DNA of 57,100 nt from CAVLDP01 sp963661945 (GTDB lineage Bacteria > Bacillota > Clostridia > Lachnospirales > Lachnospiraceae). Shown piece by piece: positions 41,406-50,297 of the stretch; within the stretch, counting starts at the first letter, position 1; every line of letters begins with the position of its first letter. Location of the stretch: contig CAVLDP010000015.1 in NCBI GenBank assembly GCA_963661945.1, positions 1 to 57,100 of the forward strand, in the 5' to 3' direction. A model generated the notes under the pieces. It did no database searches, was not told where the DNA came from, and was given only the letters and a program-made list of their open reading frames with translations. A program made the translations under genes and the position numbers.

Positions 41406-42163
41406 AAACTCTTCGCCTCTCGATAACAGGTAGAGAAATCTGCTGCATACAGGCGACTTCTCTGAAAATCCTCTGCATTAAGTGTATGCGATACCAGATA
41501 TAACGTCGTAAGACTCAGCTTATTCTCATAAGTGTCTCTTACCATATGAGAAATGGTAGACATCAAAATCTTCTCTTCAGGCCAGGAGACCTTATAGCAG
41601 ATAGCAACCGGCGTATCCTCCTCATACCCTCCCTCCAGAAGCTGCTTCTGGAGTTCTTCCACACGTGTGGCAGAAAGATAAATTGCCATGGAAGCCTTGT
41701 GAGAAGCGAGCTCGCGGATGGATTCGCCATCTGGCATAGGAGTTCTGCCCTCTGCGCGCGTGAAGATAATAGTCTGCGTAAGTTCTGGCAGTGTCAGCTC
41801 CTGGCCAATCGCTGCAGCCGCCCCAAAAGCTGCTGTAACACCAGGCGTCACATCATAAGCAATCCCTTCCTTCTGAAGAATGGCAATCTGCTCGCCAATC
41901 GCTCCATAGAGAGAAGGGTCTCCTGTGTGAAGTCGAACAATGCTCCGATTCTTACTGCATCGCGCTATCACAATCTCCATGACTTCATCCAGCGTCATCG
42001 TAGAGGAATCATAGATTTCTGTCCCCTCCTTGCAATAATGAAGAAGCTCCTTTGACACAAGCGAACCTGCATAGATTACGCAGTCTGCCTCCTCAAGCAT
42101 TCTCATACCACGAACAGTAATTAAGTCTGCCGCTCCACAACCTGCTCCAACAAAATGTACCAT
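41402..42163 (-). CDS. cbiF: Cobalt-precorrin-4 C11-methyltransferase CbiF
   Basis: A 253-residue SAM-dependent methylase that adds the C11 methyl. MVHFVGAGCGAADLITVRG opens the protein; YAGSLVSKELL, RLHTGDPSLYGAIGEQ and DVTPGVTAAFGAAAA follow, all typical of CbiF/CobM. I chose the ATG at 42163, ten bases after GGGAG; the frame continues seven codons upstream without a site. The start lies one base after the stop of the AAA-ATPase gene, whose last codons contain its ribosome site. Confidence 0.94.
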   Translation of the reverse strand: MVHFVGAGCGAADLITVRGMRMLEEADCVIYAGSLVSKELLHYCKEGTEIYDSSTMTLDEVMEIVIARCSKNRSIVRLHTGDPSLYGAIGEQIAILQKEGIAYDVTPGVTAAFGAAAAIGQELTLPELTQTIIFTRAEGRTPMPDGESIRELASHKASMAIYLSATRVEELQKQLLEGGYEEDTPVAICYKVSWPEEKILMSTISHMVRDTYENKLSLTTLYLVSHTLNAEDFQRSRLYAADFSTCYREAKSL

Positions 42164-42164
42164 A

Positions 42165-44045
42165 CTAACGAATCTCCCTATCATTTCTAGTACAAACTCT
42201 TACATTCTTTCCCGAAAATGCGATTCCGAATTTCAGAATATCCAGGATTCCCTCTTCTCTCATCTCTACATCATATCGATTCTGTTCTATCTGCTCTAAT
42301 GCCGCTTCAGCAAGATGCCAAAGCCTATCCGAATCGGTATTCTTCTTCCATTTAAGTTCCATGATAATTCCTGGATATCTATCTTCCCTTGGTGTCATAC
42401 TAATATCGTATCGTCCATCCCCCGCTTCTCTATTGGACTTAATTCTATACTGATTATCCATAAGCGCTATCAAACCAAGAACTAATCCATGATAAAAGCC
42501 TTCTGCTCCCGCATCGTAGAAGCTAATTGCTTTATCCATATATTCCTCGATTGCACTCTGCAGCTTCCTATAATCATTGGCATATAAACTCTCTGCAATC
42601 TTATTTGCAGTAGTGCTTGTAATAGCCCCAACGAATAATAAGTGTGATAAGATCTCACTCCTATATACTGCAGCAATCTCCTTGTTCGGAATCAAAACCT
42701 CACACAAATATGTACCGTCCAGCTGAAGTTCCTTCTTCGCTATCTTCAGATAACCAGCCACCAGAAGCAGACTGTAAATGTTTGTTGGATCTTCTGAAAT
42801 AGACCTATATACAGCATTCTGATCAATTCGAGCTATTACTCTCTCCCCTTGTATCAGTGCATATAATTTCTCTGTAATATCATCGGATGCCACACGAAGA
42901 ACATCCTCAAGAATTTCATTTTTTCCTGTATTTGCCCAGTATGCCTGAGGCAGGCATCCTCTCGCGATATAATTAATTACTGACCAAGGATTATAAATCT
43001 CTGTAGACCCAAATAGATATCCGTCATACCAATCTCTCAGTTCCTCCTCCTTATGACGAAAACCATAATACGTCAGCATCTTCTGAACTTCCGACTCCGT
43101 AAATCCAAAGAATTGATCGTACTCATCATCCATTACCGAATTCACCATCAGGTTATTTAGTCCACTGAAAATACTCTCCTCAGCAATACGAAGAATTCCC
43201 GTCAGAAAGCCGTAGGTAAGATTCTTATTATCCTTGAAAGCTCCAGAGAAGAAATTCCTCATAAAGCCAATGATTTCATCATAGAAATCTCTGGAATATC
43301 CCTCCTGAATCGGTGTGTCATACTCATCAATAATAATAATCGGAGCTATTCCATAATGCTTCGATAGCATTTGCGACAGCTTCGCTAAAGAATCGGTCAA
43401 ATCAACTTCTGTAGCCTGACCATTTAGAATTTTCGTATAATATACCTTTTCATATTCTGCAAGGCTGTCGCTTGATAAGAGTTCCTGATGTCGACCAAAT
43501 TCTTCCTGTAGCAACCCCCTAATCTTATCTAGCGTCGCCTCCCAGGAAGAAAACTTAACATCCTTAAAGGTCATAAAAATCACAGGATATTTGCCCTGTA
43601 ATTCTCGATATTTCTCTCCGCAATTCCATATTGCCTTGTCCTCAAAATATCTACTCGTATCATCTTCTGAAATCTCAAAGAAGACTCTGAGCATATCCAT
43701 ATTGAGGGTCTTTCCAAAACGCCTCGGCCTGGTAAACAAAGAAACAAGCGCCTTTCGGTCCAGAAACTCCTTGATCAGTAAGGTCTTGTCAACATAGTAA
43801 TAATCGCCTTGCGCTCGTACATAATCTGAGATGCCAATTGGAAGGGGCTTAGCTGTATTACCTGATGACCCTTTCACATATTTTCCGGACGTAATTCTAC
43901 CATCCTGCGGGCGCTTGACATCATCAGGAATCACCCACATTTTCCCCTCTTTGATTGCTCCATTAATCTTCCCATTTTTGCAAAGATTATTGATTGTCCG
44001 TTCTGACAATCCCCATTCTGCTGCAAGCATTTTACATGTTTTCAT
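42165..44045 (-). CDS. AAA-ATPase/PD-(D/E)XK protein with N-terminal HTH
   Basis: A 626-residue protein. Residues 1-50 form a small helix-turn-helix resembling MerR/excisionase-type DNA binders (KMLAAEWGLSERTINNLCK, then a basic wing). From about 68 comes the AAA-ATPase_like domain with PIGISDYVRAQGDYYYVDKT, the atypical P-loop RPRRFGKT (106-113) and Walker B IIIIDEYDTP. The C-terminus carries a PD-(D/E)XK nuclease-like motif (YDISM, then MELKWKK). Such proteins are numerous in gut anaerobes and their role is unknown. It interrupts the cobalamin operon between cbiD and cbiF, 116 bases after cbiD and with its own promoter. Confidence 0.85.
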   Translation of the reverse strand: MKTCKMLAAEWGLSERTINNLCKNGKINGAIKEGKMWVIPDDVKRPQDGRITSGKYVKGSSGNTAKPLPIGISDYVRAQGDYYYVDKTLLIKEFLDRKALVSLFTRPRRFGKTLNMDMLRVFFEISEDDTSRYFEDKAIWNCGEKYRELQGKYPVIFMTFKDVKFSSWEATLDKIRGLLQEEFGRHQELLSSDSLAEYEKVYYTKILNGQATEVDLTDSLAKLSQMLSKHYGIAPIIIIDEYDTPIQEGYSRDFYDEIIGFMRNFFSGAFKDNKNLTYGFLTGILRIAEESIFSGLNNLMVNSVMDDEYDQFFGFTESEVQKMLTYYGFRHKEEELRDWYDGYLFGSTEIYNPWSVINYIARGCLPQAYWANTGKNEILEDVLRVASDDITEKLYALIQGERVIARIDQNAVYRSISEDPTNIYSLLLVAGYLKIAKKELQLDGTYLCEVLIPNKEIAAVYRSEILSHLLFVGAITSTTANKIAESLYANDYRKLQSAIEEYMDKAISFYDAGAEGFYHGLVLGLIALMDNQYRIKSNREAGDGRYDISMTPREDRYPGIIMELKWKKNTDSDRLWHLAEAALEQIEQNRYDVEMREEGILDILKFGIAFSGKNVRVCTRNDREIR

Positions 44046-44093
44046 CCGATCAACCCTCTCACAATATCATGCAAACAACAATTTTCTTCGCAT

Positions 44094-44152
44094 ATTATAA
44101 TATATCTTTCCGCAATTTATCAATTGTCGTTCGACATATTGCGGAAAGATAT
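44094..44152 (-). promoter_or_regulatory. Promoter and large palindrome before AAA-ATPase gene
   Basis: On the minus strand TTGATA (44118-44123), 18 bases, TATAAT (44094-44099) form a strong promoter. A palindrome with perfect 15-bp arms ATATCTTTCCGCAAT/ATTGCGGAAAGATAT (44102-44116 with 44138-44152) has a nested TGTCG/CGACA hairpin in its 21-base centre. The promoter spacer lies in one arm and the -35 in the centre, so a bound repressor would block it. Confidence 0.7.
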
Positions 44153-44161
44153 CACAAATCC

Positions 44162-45265
44162 CTATATCAAAAACTCATCTGCCCTCTTGGATTTTGCCAG
44201 AAGTCCATAGCTATTCTCATAGAGGATGCATTCTACTTCGATGCCTTCTCCTGCCCTCTTCCTTAAGTGATAGAGTATCTCATCGAGTAGTTCCTCCGAA
44301 ACCTCAGACAGGATTCCCCTCTGACTTAGAATGTCAAGGCAGGCTGTTGTCGTCACGGAGTCCAGGATTTCATCCAGCAATTCTATATCGATAGAGAAGC
44401 CATTCTTCTTCGCAGCCCGGATTAGTGCCGCGCTCATAAGCTCCATTCTTGCATCCGCCTCGTGTGAATGCGTATTCATGATGCCACCTGCCACCTTCAC
44501 AAGCTTGCCGGTATGACCTACGAGAAGAATCTTCTTGAAGCCAGCCTCTACTGCCTGATCAATGGCAAATCCCACATAATTAGAGAAGGGAATAACCCTC
44601 TTCTCTTCATAGTCATAATTCGACTTAAGAAAGGTAACCGCATAATTACCAGGAACAAGAACCGCGACTTCATTGCCTTCCGCCTTCTTCTGGGACAAAT
44701 CAAGTTCTATCGTCTTCTTGAGTGCCTCTGTGCTCATAGGCTCCACAATTCCCGTCGTGCCGAGAATAGAAATCCCCCCTTCTATTCCCATGTGGGGATT
44801 GAAGGTCTTCCTGGCAATTTCCTCACCCTCTGGCACAAAGATCTCAACCTGGAGGGAGCAAGTCTCATCCAGAAGCTCCATAACCTCTTCTACTTCCCTC
44901 TCAATCATCCTTCTTGGGGTAGAATTGATAGCCCAATCTCCAACCGGCATTTCAAGACCCGGACGAGTAACTCGGCCAACGCCAATTCCTCCTACAATGG
45001 TAACCGGACTGCTTGAATTGCTTCGGCTTACCCTGGCTCCAATATAGATGCCATCCGTAATATCCGGATCATCACCAGCATCCTTTCTAATGAGGCAGGA
45101 GGCTTCTTCTATAGACAGTTTGACCTCTTCCACCTTTGGTTCAAAGGCAACTCCTGCTGGCGTAGTTATCCCAATCTTCTCTACAAGCTGTCCGGTAAAA
45201 AGCATGTAGCTTGCAGCCTTGGCTGCGGCCGCCGCGCAGGAGCCCGTTGTAAATCCAGATCTCAT
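44162..45265 (-). CDS. cbiD: Cobalt-precorrin-5B C1-methyltransferase CbiD
   Basis: A 367-residue methyltransferase unique to the anaerobic pathway, methylating C1. The starting motif RSGFTTGSCAAAAAKAA is diagnostic. GGIGVGRVTRPGL, the INSTPRRMI segment and LVGHTGKLVKVAGGIMNTHS follow. Length is standard (about 370). Its ATG overlaps the cbiC stop by four bases. The 116-base gap after it contains the AAA-ATPase promoter and palindrome, which break the otherwise overlapping gene string. Confidence 0.96.
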   Translation of the reverse strand: MRSGFTTGSCAAAAAKAASYMLFTGQLVEKIGITTPAGVAFEPKVEEVKLSIEEASCLIRKDAGDDPDITDGIYIGARVSRSNSSSPVTIVGGIGVGRVTRPGLEMPVGDWAINSTPRRMIEREVEEVMELLDETCSLQVEIFVPEGEEIARKTFNPHMGIEGGISILGTTGIVEPMSTEALKKTIELDLSQKKAEGNEVAVLVPGNYAVTFLKSNYDYEEKRVIPFSNYVGFAIDQAVEAGFKKILLVGHTGKLVKVAGGIMNTHSHEADARMELMSAALIRAAKKNGFSIDIELLDEILDSVTTTACLDILSQRGILSEVSEELLDEILYHLRKRAGEGIEVECILYENSYGLLAKSKRADEFLI

Positions 45266-45900
45266 GATTCCTTCTCCACAAGGAGAGATAAGGCGTTCAC
45301 AATAGCTGCCGCCACATTACTTCCGCCCTTTCTCCCAAAATTAATAATATATTCCACACCAGAATTAAGGTAAATGTCCTTGGAATATTCCACATTGACA
45401 AAACCAACCGGAACGCCAATCAGAAGGTCTGGCTTCTTACCGGTCCTCTCCATGATATCATGCAGCTCAATCAGTGCAGTCGGCGCATTGCCGCAAGCAA
45501 TAATCTTCGGTCCAGGAAGTTCCATCGCCCGCTCCATCGACACTGTCGCCCTGGTCACGCCCCGCATCTTAGCTTCCGCAGAAACAGAAGGATCTGCCAT
45601 GAAGCAGCAGACCTTACATCCGTACTTCTCCACCCGCTTATTAATTCCAGAAAGCGCCATATTGGTATCTGTAACAATCGTTGCACCAGATTGAATCAGC
45701 TTGATTCCCTGCGAAATCGCCTGATCCGTAAATTTTAGACTTCTGGCAAATGAGAAGTCGGCCGTAGTGTGGATTACCCTCTTAATAATTGGCGCCTCAT
45801 TCTCACGAAGCCTAATTCCCTCTTCCTCCAGGATCTCTCCTATGATTCGAAAGCTCTCTCTCTCGATCTCTTCCGGTCTTACATGAATAAATTCACTCAT
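45262..45900 (-). CDS. cbiC: Cobalt-precorrin-8 methylmutase CbiC
   Basis: A 212-residue mutase moving the methyl group from C11 to C12 to give cobyrinate. The catalytic His is in RVIHTTADFSFA; TDTNMALSGINKR, IACGNAPTAL and GVPVGFVNVEYSK are the other family signatures. I start at the ATG at 45900, overlapping the cobD stop by 8 bases after a GAGGAAG site; a GTG one codon upstream is possible. Length is typical. Confidence 0.95.
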   Translation of the reverse strand: MSEFIHVRPEEIERESFRIIGEILEEEGIRLRENEAPIIKRVIHTTADFSFARSLKFTDQAISQGIKLIQSGATIVTDTNMALSGINKRVEKYGCKVCCFMADPSVSAEAKMRGVTRATVSMERAMELPGPKIIACGNAPTALIELHDIMERTGKKPDLLIGVPVGFVNVEYSKDIYLNSGVEYIINFGRKGGSNVAAAIVNALSLLVEKES

Positions 45901-46918
45901 CACTCATCTTCCTCATTGCATCAAGTAATGCTTCATTTGCCATATGATCCTTCACCGCGATTCGAAAATAACCCCTCCCAAGGCCTGGGAAGTTACTGCA
46001 ATCACGAATCAAAATCCCCTCATTGAGAAGCCTCTCCTTAAGTCCTGCAGATCCAGTAAACAATATATAATTCGAAGAAGAAGGCCTAAAATCGATACCC
46101 AATTCTCTAAGTCCCGCCTCAAGGAAGGCTCTCTCCTCCTGAATGTATTCTGCAGCACGAGCCACATAATCTATGCAATCAAGAGCCGCCCTTCCAGCGG
46201 CCAAGCCTATTCCGGAAATATTCCACTCCGGCAGTTTCCTCTGAAGGCAAGATGCCAGCCTCTCACTATCGCAGACCACATAACCAAGCCGAATCGAAGG
46301 AATAGCATAGGACTTGGTGAAGCTTCGGACGATGGCAAGTCGGCCCGAAAATGTCTCTTCCCCATCCCTTCCTATGAGGCTCTCCTCTTCCTTACCAGCA
46401 AGTGGCAAGAAGCACTCATCCAATACGACAAAGGCGCCTCGATCTATTAGATATTTCACAAGCCTCCTAAGCTCTTCTCTCTCATACATCCTGCCATCTG
46501 GATTATTGGGATTTGCAAGAAATATAATCGATTCGGAGAAATCCAAAATTCTATAGATCTCATCTATAGAATTCAGACGATGAAGTTCTATTTCCGTAGA
46601 AGAAATCGCATATTCATAACCATAGAAGCTCGGCGAAATCACATATCCTATCCGAAATGATGCAATTCTCGCAAGAGATAAAAATGCTTCTGATGCACCA
46701 GAAGTCACGACAATACGATTGGCACTTATTCGTAATGTGCGCCCTAACCTTTGCCGAAGAGACGATGCTTGGTACTCTGGGTATTCTTCCAGCTGATTCA
46801 TCGCATCGATCATAGCCTCTCTCACTTCTTTGGGACAGCCGAGAGGATTCACATTTACCGAGAAATCATATCGTACCTGCCTATTTCTTAAACATCCACC
46901 ATGAAGTTCCTCTACCAA
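45893..46918 (-). CDS. cobD: Threonine-phosphate decarboxylase-like CobD
   Basis: A 341-residue PLP enzyme of the histidinol-phosphate aminotransferase fold. In cobalamin operons it makes (R)-1-aminopropan-2-ol phosphate, the linker between corrin and nucleotide loop. HGGCLRNR at the N-terminus and the substrate region DFSVNVNPLG are CobD-like. NPNNPDGRMY, VLDECFLPLAG and the PLP-lysine loop RSFTKSYAIPSIRLGY are intact. The TTG start has GGAGG six bases before it. It is placed between cbiB, its pathway partner, and cbiC. Confidence 0.9.
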   Translation of the reverse strand: MVEELHGGCLRNRQVRYDFSVNVNPLGCPKEVREAMIDAMNQLEEYPEYQASSLRQRLGRTLRISANRIVVTSGASEAFLSLARIASFRIGYVISPSFYGYEYAISSTEIELHRLNSIDEIYRILDFSESIIFLANPNNPDGRMYEREELRRLVKYLIDRGAFVVLDECFLPLAGKEEESLIGRDGEETFSGRLAIVRSFTKSYAIPSIRLGYVVCDSERLASCLQRKLPEWNISGIGLAAGRAALDCIDYVARAAEYIQEERAFLEAGLRELGIDFRPSSSNYILFTGSAGLKERLLNEGILIRDCSNFPGLGRGYFRIAVKDHMANEALLDAMRKMSDE

Positions 46919-46936
46919 AATATTCCTCCGAAAATG

Positions 46937-47932
46937 TTAAAATCCAAGAACAAAAACTAAAACTCCGATTATAATAAGACAAAGCTGCAGAGAAATTCCA
47001 ATACACTTAAGAAGTAAATGTGCTCTTCTCACATCACCTATCTCTACTTCCTTCTTAGCCTCACCAAGATAAGGCTTAGATACAAGCTCTCCAAAATAAT
47101 AGCTTGGTCCGCCAAGTCGAAGACCAAGTGCCCCAGCAAAAGCCGCCTCACTCTGGGCGGAATTGGGTGACTTGTGCTTATATCGATCCCGAAGGAAGAT
47201 CCTCGTAGCATCTCTTCGCGAAAAACCAAGACGCGTAGATGCCACAAGAATTGTAAGAAGGCCTGTCAATCTGCTTGGCAAGAAATTCACAATATCATCA
47301 AGCTTTGCTGCAGCAAAACCGAAATTCTCATATCTGTCATTTCGATAGCCAACCATGGAATCCATGGTATTTATTGCCTTGTAGGTAAGGCCTAGAACTG
47401 GTCCTCCAAGCAGAAGATAGAAAAAGGGCGCTACTACGCCATCCGATGCATTCTCTGCTACCGTCTCAATCGTAGCATCCCATATTTTCTCTTCCGTCAA
47501 ATCTGACGTATCTCTACCAACAATCATTGACAGGGCTTCTCTTGAAGATGTAAGCCCTTCCTCTTCGTATGCCTCAACCACCTTCCAACTCTCTACAATA
47601 AGAGAGCGAAGAGCCAGCGTGTAGCAGGACAAGATAGCCTCCACAGCCATACCAAGAAGGATATGGATTCGATAGGAAAGAAACATCACAAAGGATATCA
47701 GGATAAAAACTGGAAGAAGGACCAGAAACACCAGAAGAAAGCCTCTTCGCTTCTGACTCCTCGGCGAATACTCGCTCGTTCCAACTAGTTTCCCCTCAAG
47801 AAATGAAATCCAATTTCCTATTGAGCAAACAGGATGCCAGATTCCGTGCGGATCCCCAATAATACCATCTAAGATTGTCCCAAGTAGAAGTGCAACTATA
47901 TGACATAAAACCATAACGACTGTCCATTTCAC
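46937..47932 (-). CDS. cbiB: Adenosylcobinamide-phosphate synthase CbiB
   Basis: A 331-residue membrane protein with five or so helices that joins aminopropanol phosphate to adenosylcobyrate. LDGIIGDPHGIWHPVCSIG, then IVGRDTSDL, ETVAENASDGVVAP, GGPVLGLTYKAINTMDSMVGY and the C-terminal SPNSAQSEAAFAGALGLRLGG are hallmark segments. It starts with GTG, three bases after cobS; its ribosome site is weak, and an ATG six codons on is an alternative. Confidence 0.94.
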   Translation of the reverse strand: MKWTVVMVLCHIVALLLGTILDGIIGDPHGIWHPVCSIGNWISFLEGKLVGTSEYSPRSQKRRGFLLVFLVLLPVFILISFVMFLSYRIHILLGMAVEAILSCYTLALRSLIVESWKVVEAYEEEGLTSSREALSMIVGRDTSDLTEEKIWDATIETVAENASDGVVAPFFYLLLGGPVLGLTYKAINTMDSMVGYRNDRYENFGFAAAKLDDIVNFLPSRLTGLLTILVASTRLGFSRRDATRIFLRDRYKHKSPNSAQSEAAFAGALGLRLGGPSYYFGELVSKPYLGEAKKEVEIGDVRRAHLLLKCIGISLQLCLIIIGVLVFVLGF

Positions 47933-47935
47933 ATG

Positions 47936-48697
47936 TTAGAAAATAAAGCCAAGAATCATAAGGATAAGAATCCAGGCTGTCTCTGCCATCACCAGGAAGC
48001 AGCCTGCCAAATCTCCGCTGATTCCGCCAAAATCTCGCATAGCTTTCCACCTGTAATAATAGAAGGCAAGAAATAAAACGATCAAAGGAACTATTCCCAT
48101 AACTCCATAGAAATAAATTGCTATAAATGTCGACAGAAGAAGCCAAGCAACAAGCATAGCTATGCAGGCATTCTTACTTGCATGCGTCCTGGTATATGCA
48201 AGCATTCCCTTCTCCTTCGCGAGTGGGAAGACAAGAAGAGCCAGGGCGCTCATTGCCCTTGATACTACAAATCCAATAGCAAGAAGACCATAGAGATTAG
48301 GTGGCAGGCAAATTGCTGCCACAAGCCAGATTCCGATAAGTTCCATAAGCTTAATCACGGAGAATGCCCCAATATGCGGATCTTCCAGAATCTGAAGCCG
48401 TCTCTCCCTGCTTTGATAAGAGCTTACCGCATCCATCGTATCCATAAAGCCATCTAGGTGCATTCCACCAGTTACAATTACCGGAATCAGCAGGATTAAA
48501 ATCCCACGTACAACCAGATCAAGGCCAAGAAAAATGTCCGTAGAAGAAACCAGGTATAGAATCAAGCCTATCAGTAGGCCAACCACTGGAAAGAAGGCGA
48601 TAGAAAGCCTATCCTCCCCTTCCTTATAGTGAAGATTTGGCATGGGAATCTTCGAGTATAAGCTTATCGCACTAATAAATGATTTTATGATAGCCAC
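47936..48697 (-). CDS. cobS: Cobalamin synthase CobS
   Basis: A 253-residue membrane enzyme joining adenosylcobinamide-GDP with alpha-ribazole. The metal-binding motif GGMHLDGFMDTMDAVSS and the C-terminal GGISGDLAGCFL identify it. About six helices. GTG start after GGGAG, overlapping the cobU 3' end by 13 bases. The partner phosphatase CobC is not in the window. Confidence 0.94.
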   Translation of the reverse strand: MAIIKSFISAISLYSKIPMPNLHYKEGEDRLSIAFFPVVGLLIGLILYLVSSTDIFLGLDLVVRGILILLIPVIVTGGMHLDGFMDTMDAVSSYQSRERRLQILEDPHIGAFSVIKLMELIGIWLVAAICLPPNLYGLLAIGFVVSRAMSALALLVFPLAKEKGMLAYTRTHASKNACIAMLVAWLLLSTFIAIYFYGVMGIVPLIVLFLAFYYYRWKAMRDFGGISGDLAGCFLVMAETAWILILMILGFIF

Positions 48698-49251
48698 ATC
48701 AATTCTCCCTTCACCACCTGGCTTCTTCCATCCACCACTTCTACAAATATATCCGCCTTCTCAAAGAGGCGTTCATTTACCATCTGAAGAATATTCATAT
48801 AAGAGGACAGCCAGGGATTGGTCTCGGATTCTATCCTACGATTCGTCACAAGAATAACCTCCTTCGCCCCTGCAAGGCTTGTAAGGTCTTCCATGATTTC
48901 ATCCACCACGAAAGCCCATTCATCTTCTGGAACTGCCTCATCCCGGTATCTATCATAGATATGATTCACGATAAGATTCGACACGCATTCAAGAAGCAGG
49001 ATTCCATCTCTCACCTCTTCTGAAATGTCCATAAATCCCATCTCCTTCTCGATCGTGACAAATCCCTTGCCCTCTCTCATTGCCCGGTGCCTTCGGATTC
49101 TATCTGCTGCCTCAGGAGACGATGTCTCCATAGTAGCCAGATAAAAGAGAGCCCTCTGCTCCGTGTCCTGCCTATCCTTGCTTAACTTAACTGCAATATC
49201 TTCTGCGATTTTGGATTTGCCGCTGGAGCTCTCTCCCCTTACAACAATCAT
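48685..49251 (-). CDS. cobU: Adenosylcobinamide kinase/guanylyltransferase CobU
   Basis: A 188-residue enzyme that phosphorylates and then guanylates adenosylcobinamide. The P-loop is GESSSGKS (6-13), YLATME and RIRRHRAMRE carry the guanylylated-histidine region, and LLECVSNLIVN and LVTNRRIES follow. It is diverged from enterobacterial CobU but complete. Its ATG overlaps the cobT stop (ATGA). Confidence 0.9.
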   Translation of the reverse strand: MIVVRGESSSGKSKIAEDIAVKLSKDRQDTEQRALFYLATMETSSPEAADRIRRHRAMREGKGFVTIEKEMGFMDISEEVRDGILLLECVSNLIVNHIYDRYRDEAVPEDEWAFVVDEIMEDLTSLAGAKEVILVTNRRIESETNPWLSSYMNILQMVNERLFEKADIFVEVVDGRSQVVKGELMWLS

Positions 49252-50297
49252 ATCTGTCTCCGATACTTCTCAATTCCCATCTCATCAAAGGTTGTATTCC
49301 CCTGGTAGACAGCAAGAGCACATTTCAGACTGGCGTAATACATCACAGCGCCGCTGCCTTCTCCAAGCGCCAGATTTCCACCAAGCAGAATCTTCTGACC
49401 AAGCGAATCTGCCACGCAGGAAATTCCCTCTTCCCTGCCCTTATGGGAGAAAAAGAAAATGCCTGCTGCCCTCTCATCCATTCTAGAGGCAAGAAGGGCT
49501 GCGGATGCTGTAATCAAGCCATCTAAGATCACGGGAATCTCTTCCTCGATAGCGGCTAGGATAATACCTGTCATTACTGCAATGTCATATCCACCTACCG
49601 TGCGCAGCACTTCTTCTGGGCTTGCTTCATAGAGGCCATACTTATGAATTGCTTCATCAATCACTTCTATCTTACGCTTAAGACCTGCATCAGAGAGGCC
49701 AGCACCTCTGCCGCAGATATCCTCAGGCCTCCTCTGTAGCAGGGAGCAAATTACGGCAGTAGAGGTTGTCGTATTGCCAATTCCCATCTCGCCAAGAAGC
49801 AACACTTGGTAAGCCTGCTTCTTGCACTCTCGAACAATTGCCCTGCCATAAGAGATCGCAAGATTCACCTCTTCCTCGCTAAGCGCAGGCTCTCTTAGGA
49901 AAGATCGGCTACCGCCATGGATATAGTAGCGATTGTCCACGCCTGGAATCTCCTCTACTCCTTCTTCCAGGGAATCTGCCTCTTTCATTCCTACGTTAAA
50001 TGGAAATACATCAACGCCAGCCTCTCTTGCCATGAGGCAAGCAGATGACCTCCTGCGTCCCATAGACAGAGCTACATTTCTAGTAACATCATAGGAAGAC
50101 TGTGACACTCCCTCCTCAATAATTCCATTGTCGCTAATCAGAATCAGAAGAGCAGCCCGACTTATATCAATTGTCTCATCCTTAAGAATTGCTCCCATGC
50201 GACTTAATACTTCTTCGTAGTCGCCCAGAGAATCCAGAGGCTTTGCCAGGGAATCAAATCGATCCCGGATCCGCCTGTAATATGCTTCATTTATCAT
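49248..50297 (-). CDS. cobT: Nicotinate-nucleotide DMB phosphoribosyltransferase CobT
   Basis: A 349-residue enzyme that makes alpha-ribazole phosphate, activating the lower-ligand base. KPLDSLG near the N-terminus, SDNGIIEEGVS, the GEMGIGNTTTSTA loop, GRGAGLSDAGL and the catalytic Glu in LALGEGSGA are all present. Which base it attaches (dimethylbenzimidazole or another) is not predictable. No bluB or bza genes are in the window. ATGA overlaps on both sides (cobQ and cobU). Confidence 0.94.
   Translation of the reverse strand: MINEAYYRRIRDRFDSLAKPLDSLGDYEEVLSRMGAILKDETIDISRAALLILISDNGIIEEGVSQSSYDVTRNVALSMGRRRSSACLMAREAGVDVFPFNVGMKEADSLEEGVEEIPGVDNRYYIHGGSRSFLREPALSEEEVNLAISYGRAIVRECKKQAYQVLLLGEMGIGNTTTSTAVICSLLQRRPEDICGRGAGLSDAGLKRKIEVIDEAIHKYGLYEASPEEVLRTVGGYDIAVMTGIILAAIEEEIPVILDGLITASAALLASRMDERAAGIFFFSHKGREEGISCVADSLGQKILLGGNLALGEGSGAVMYYASLKCALAVYQGNTTFDEMGIEKYRRQI

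Noticed and set aside
44468..45016. A 182-codon plus-strand frame over cbiD
   Set aside because: Antisense shadow of cbiD, without ribosome site or recognisable domains.
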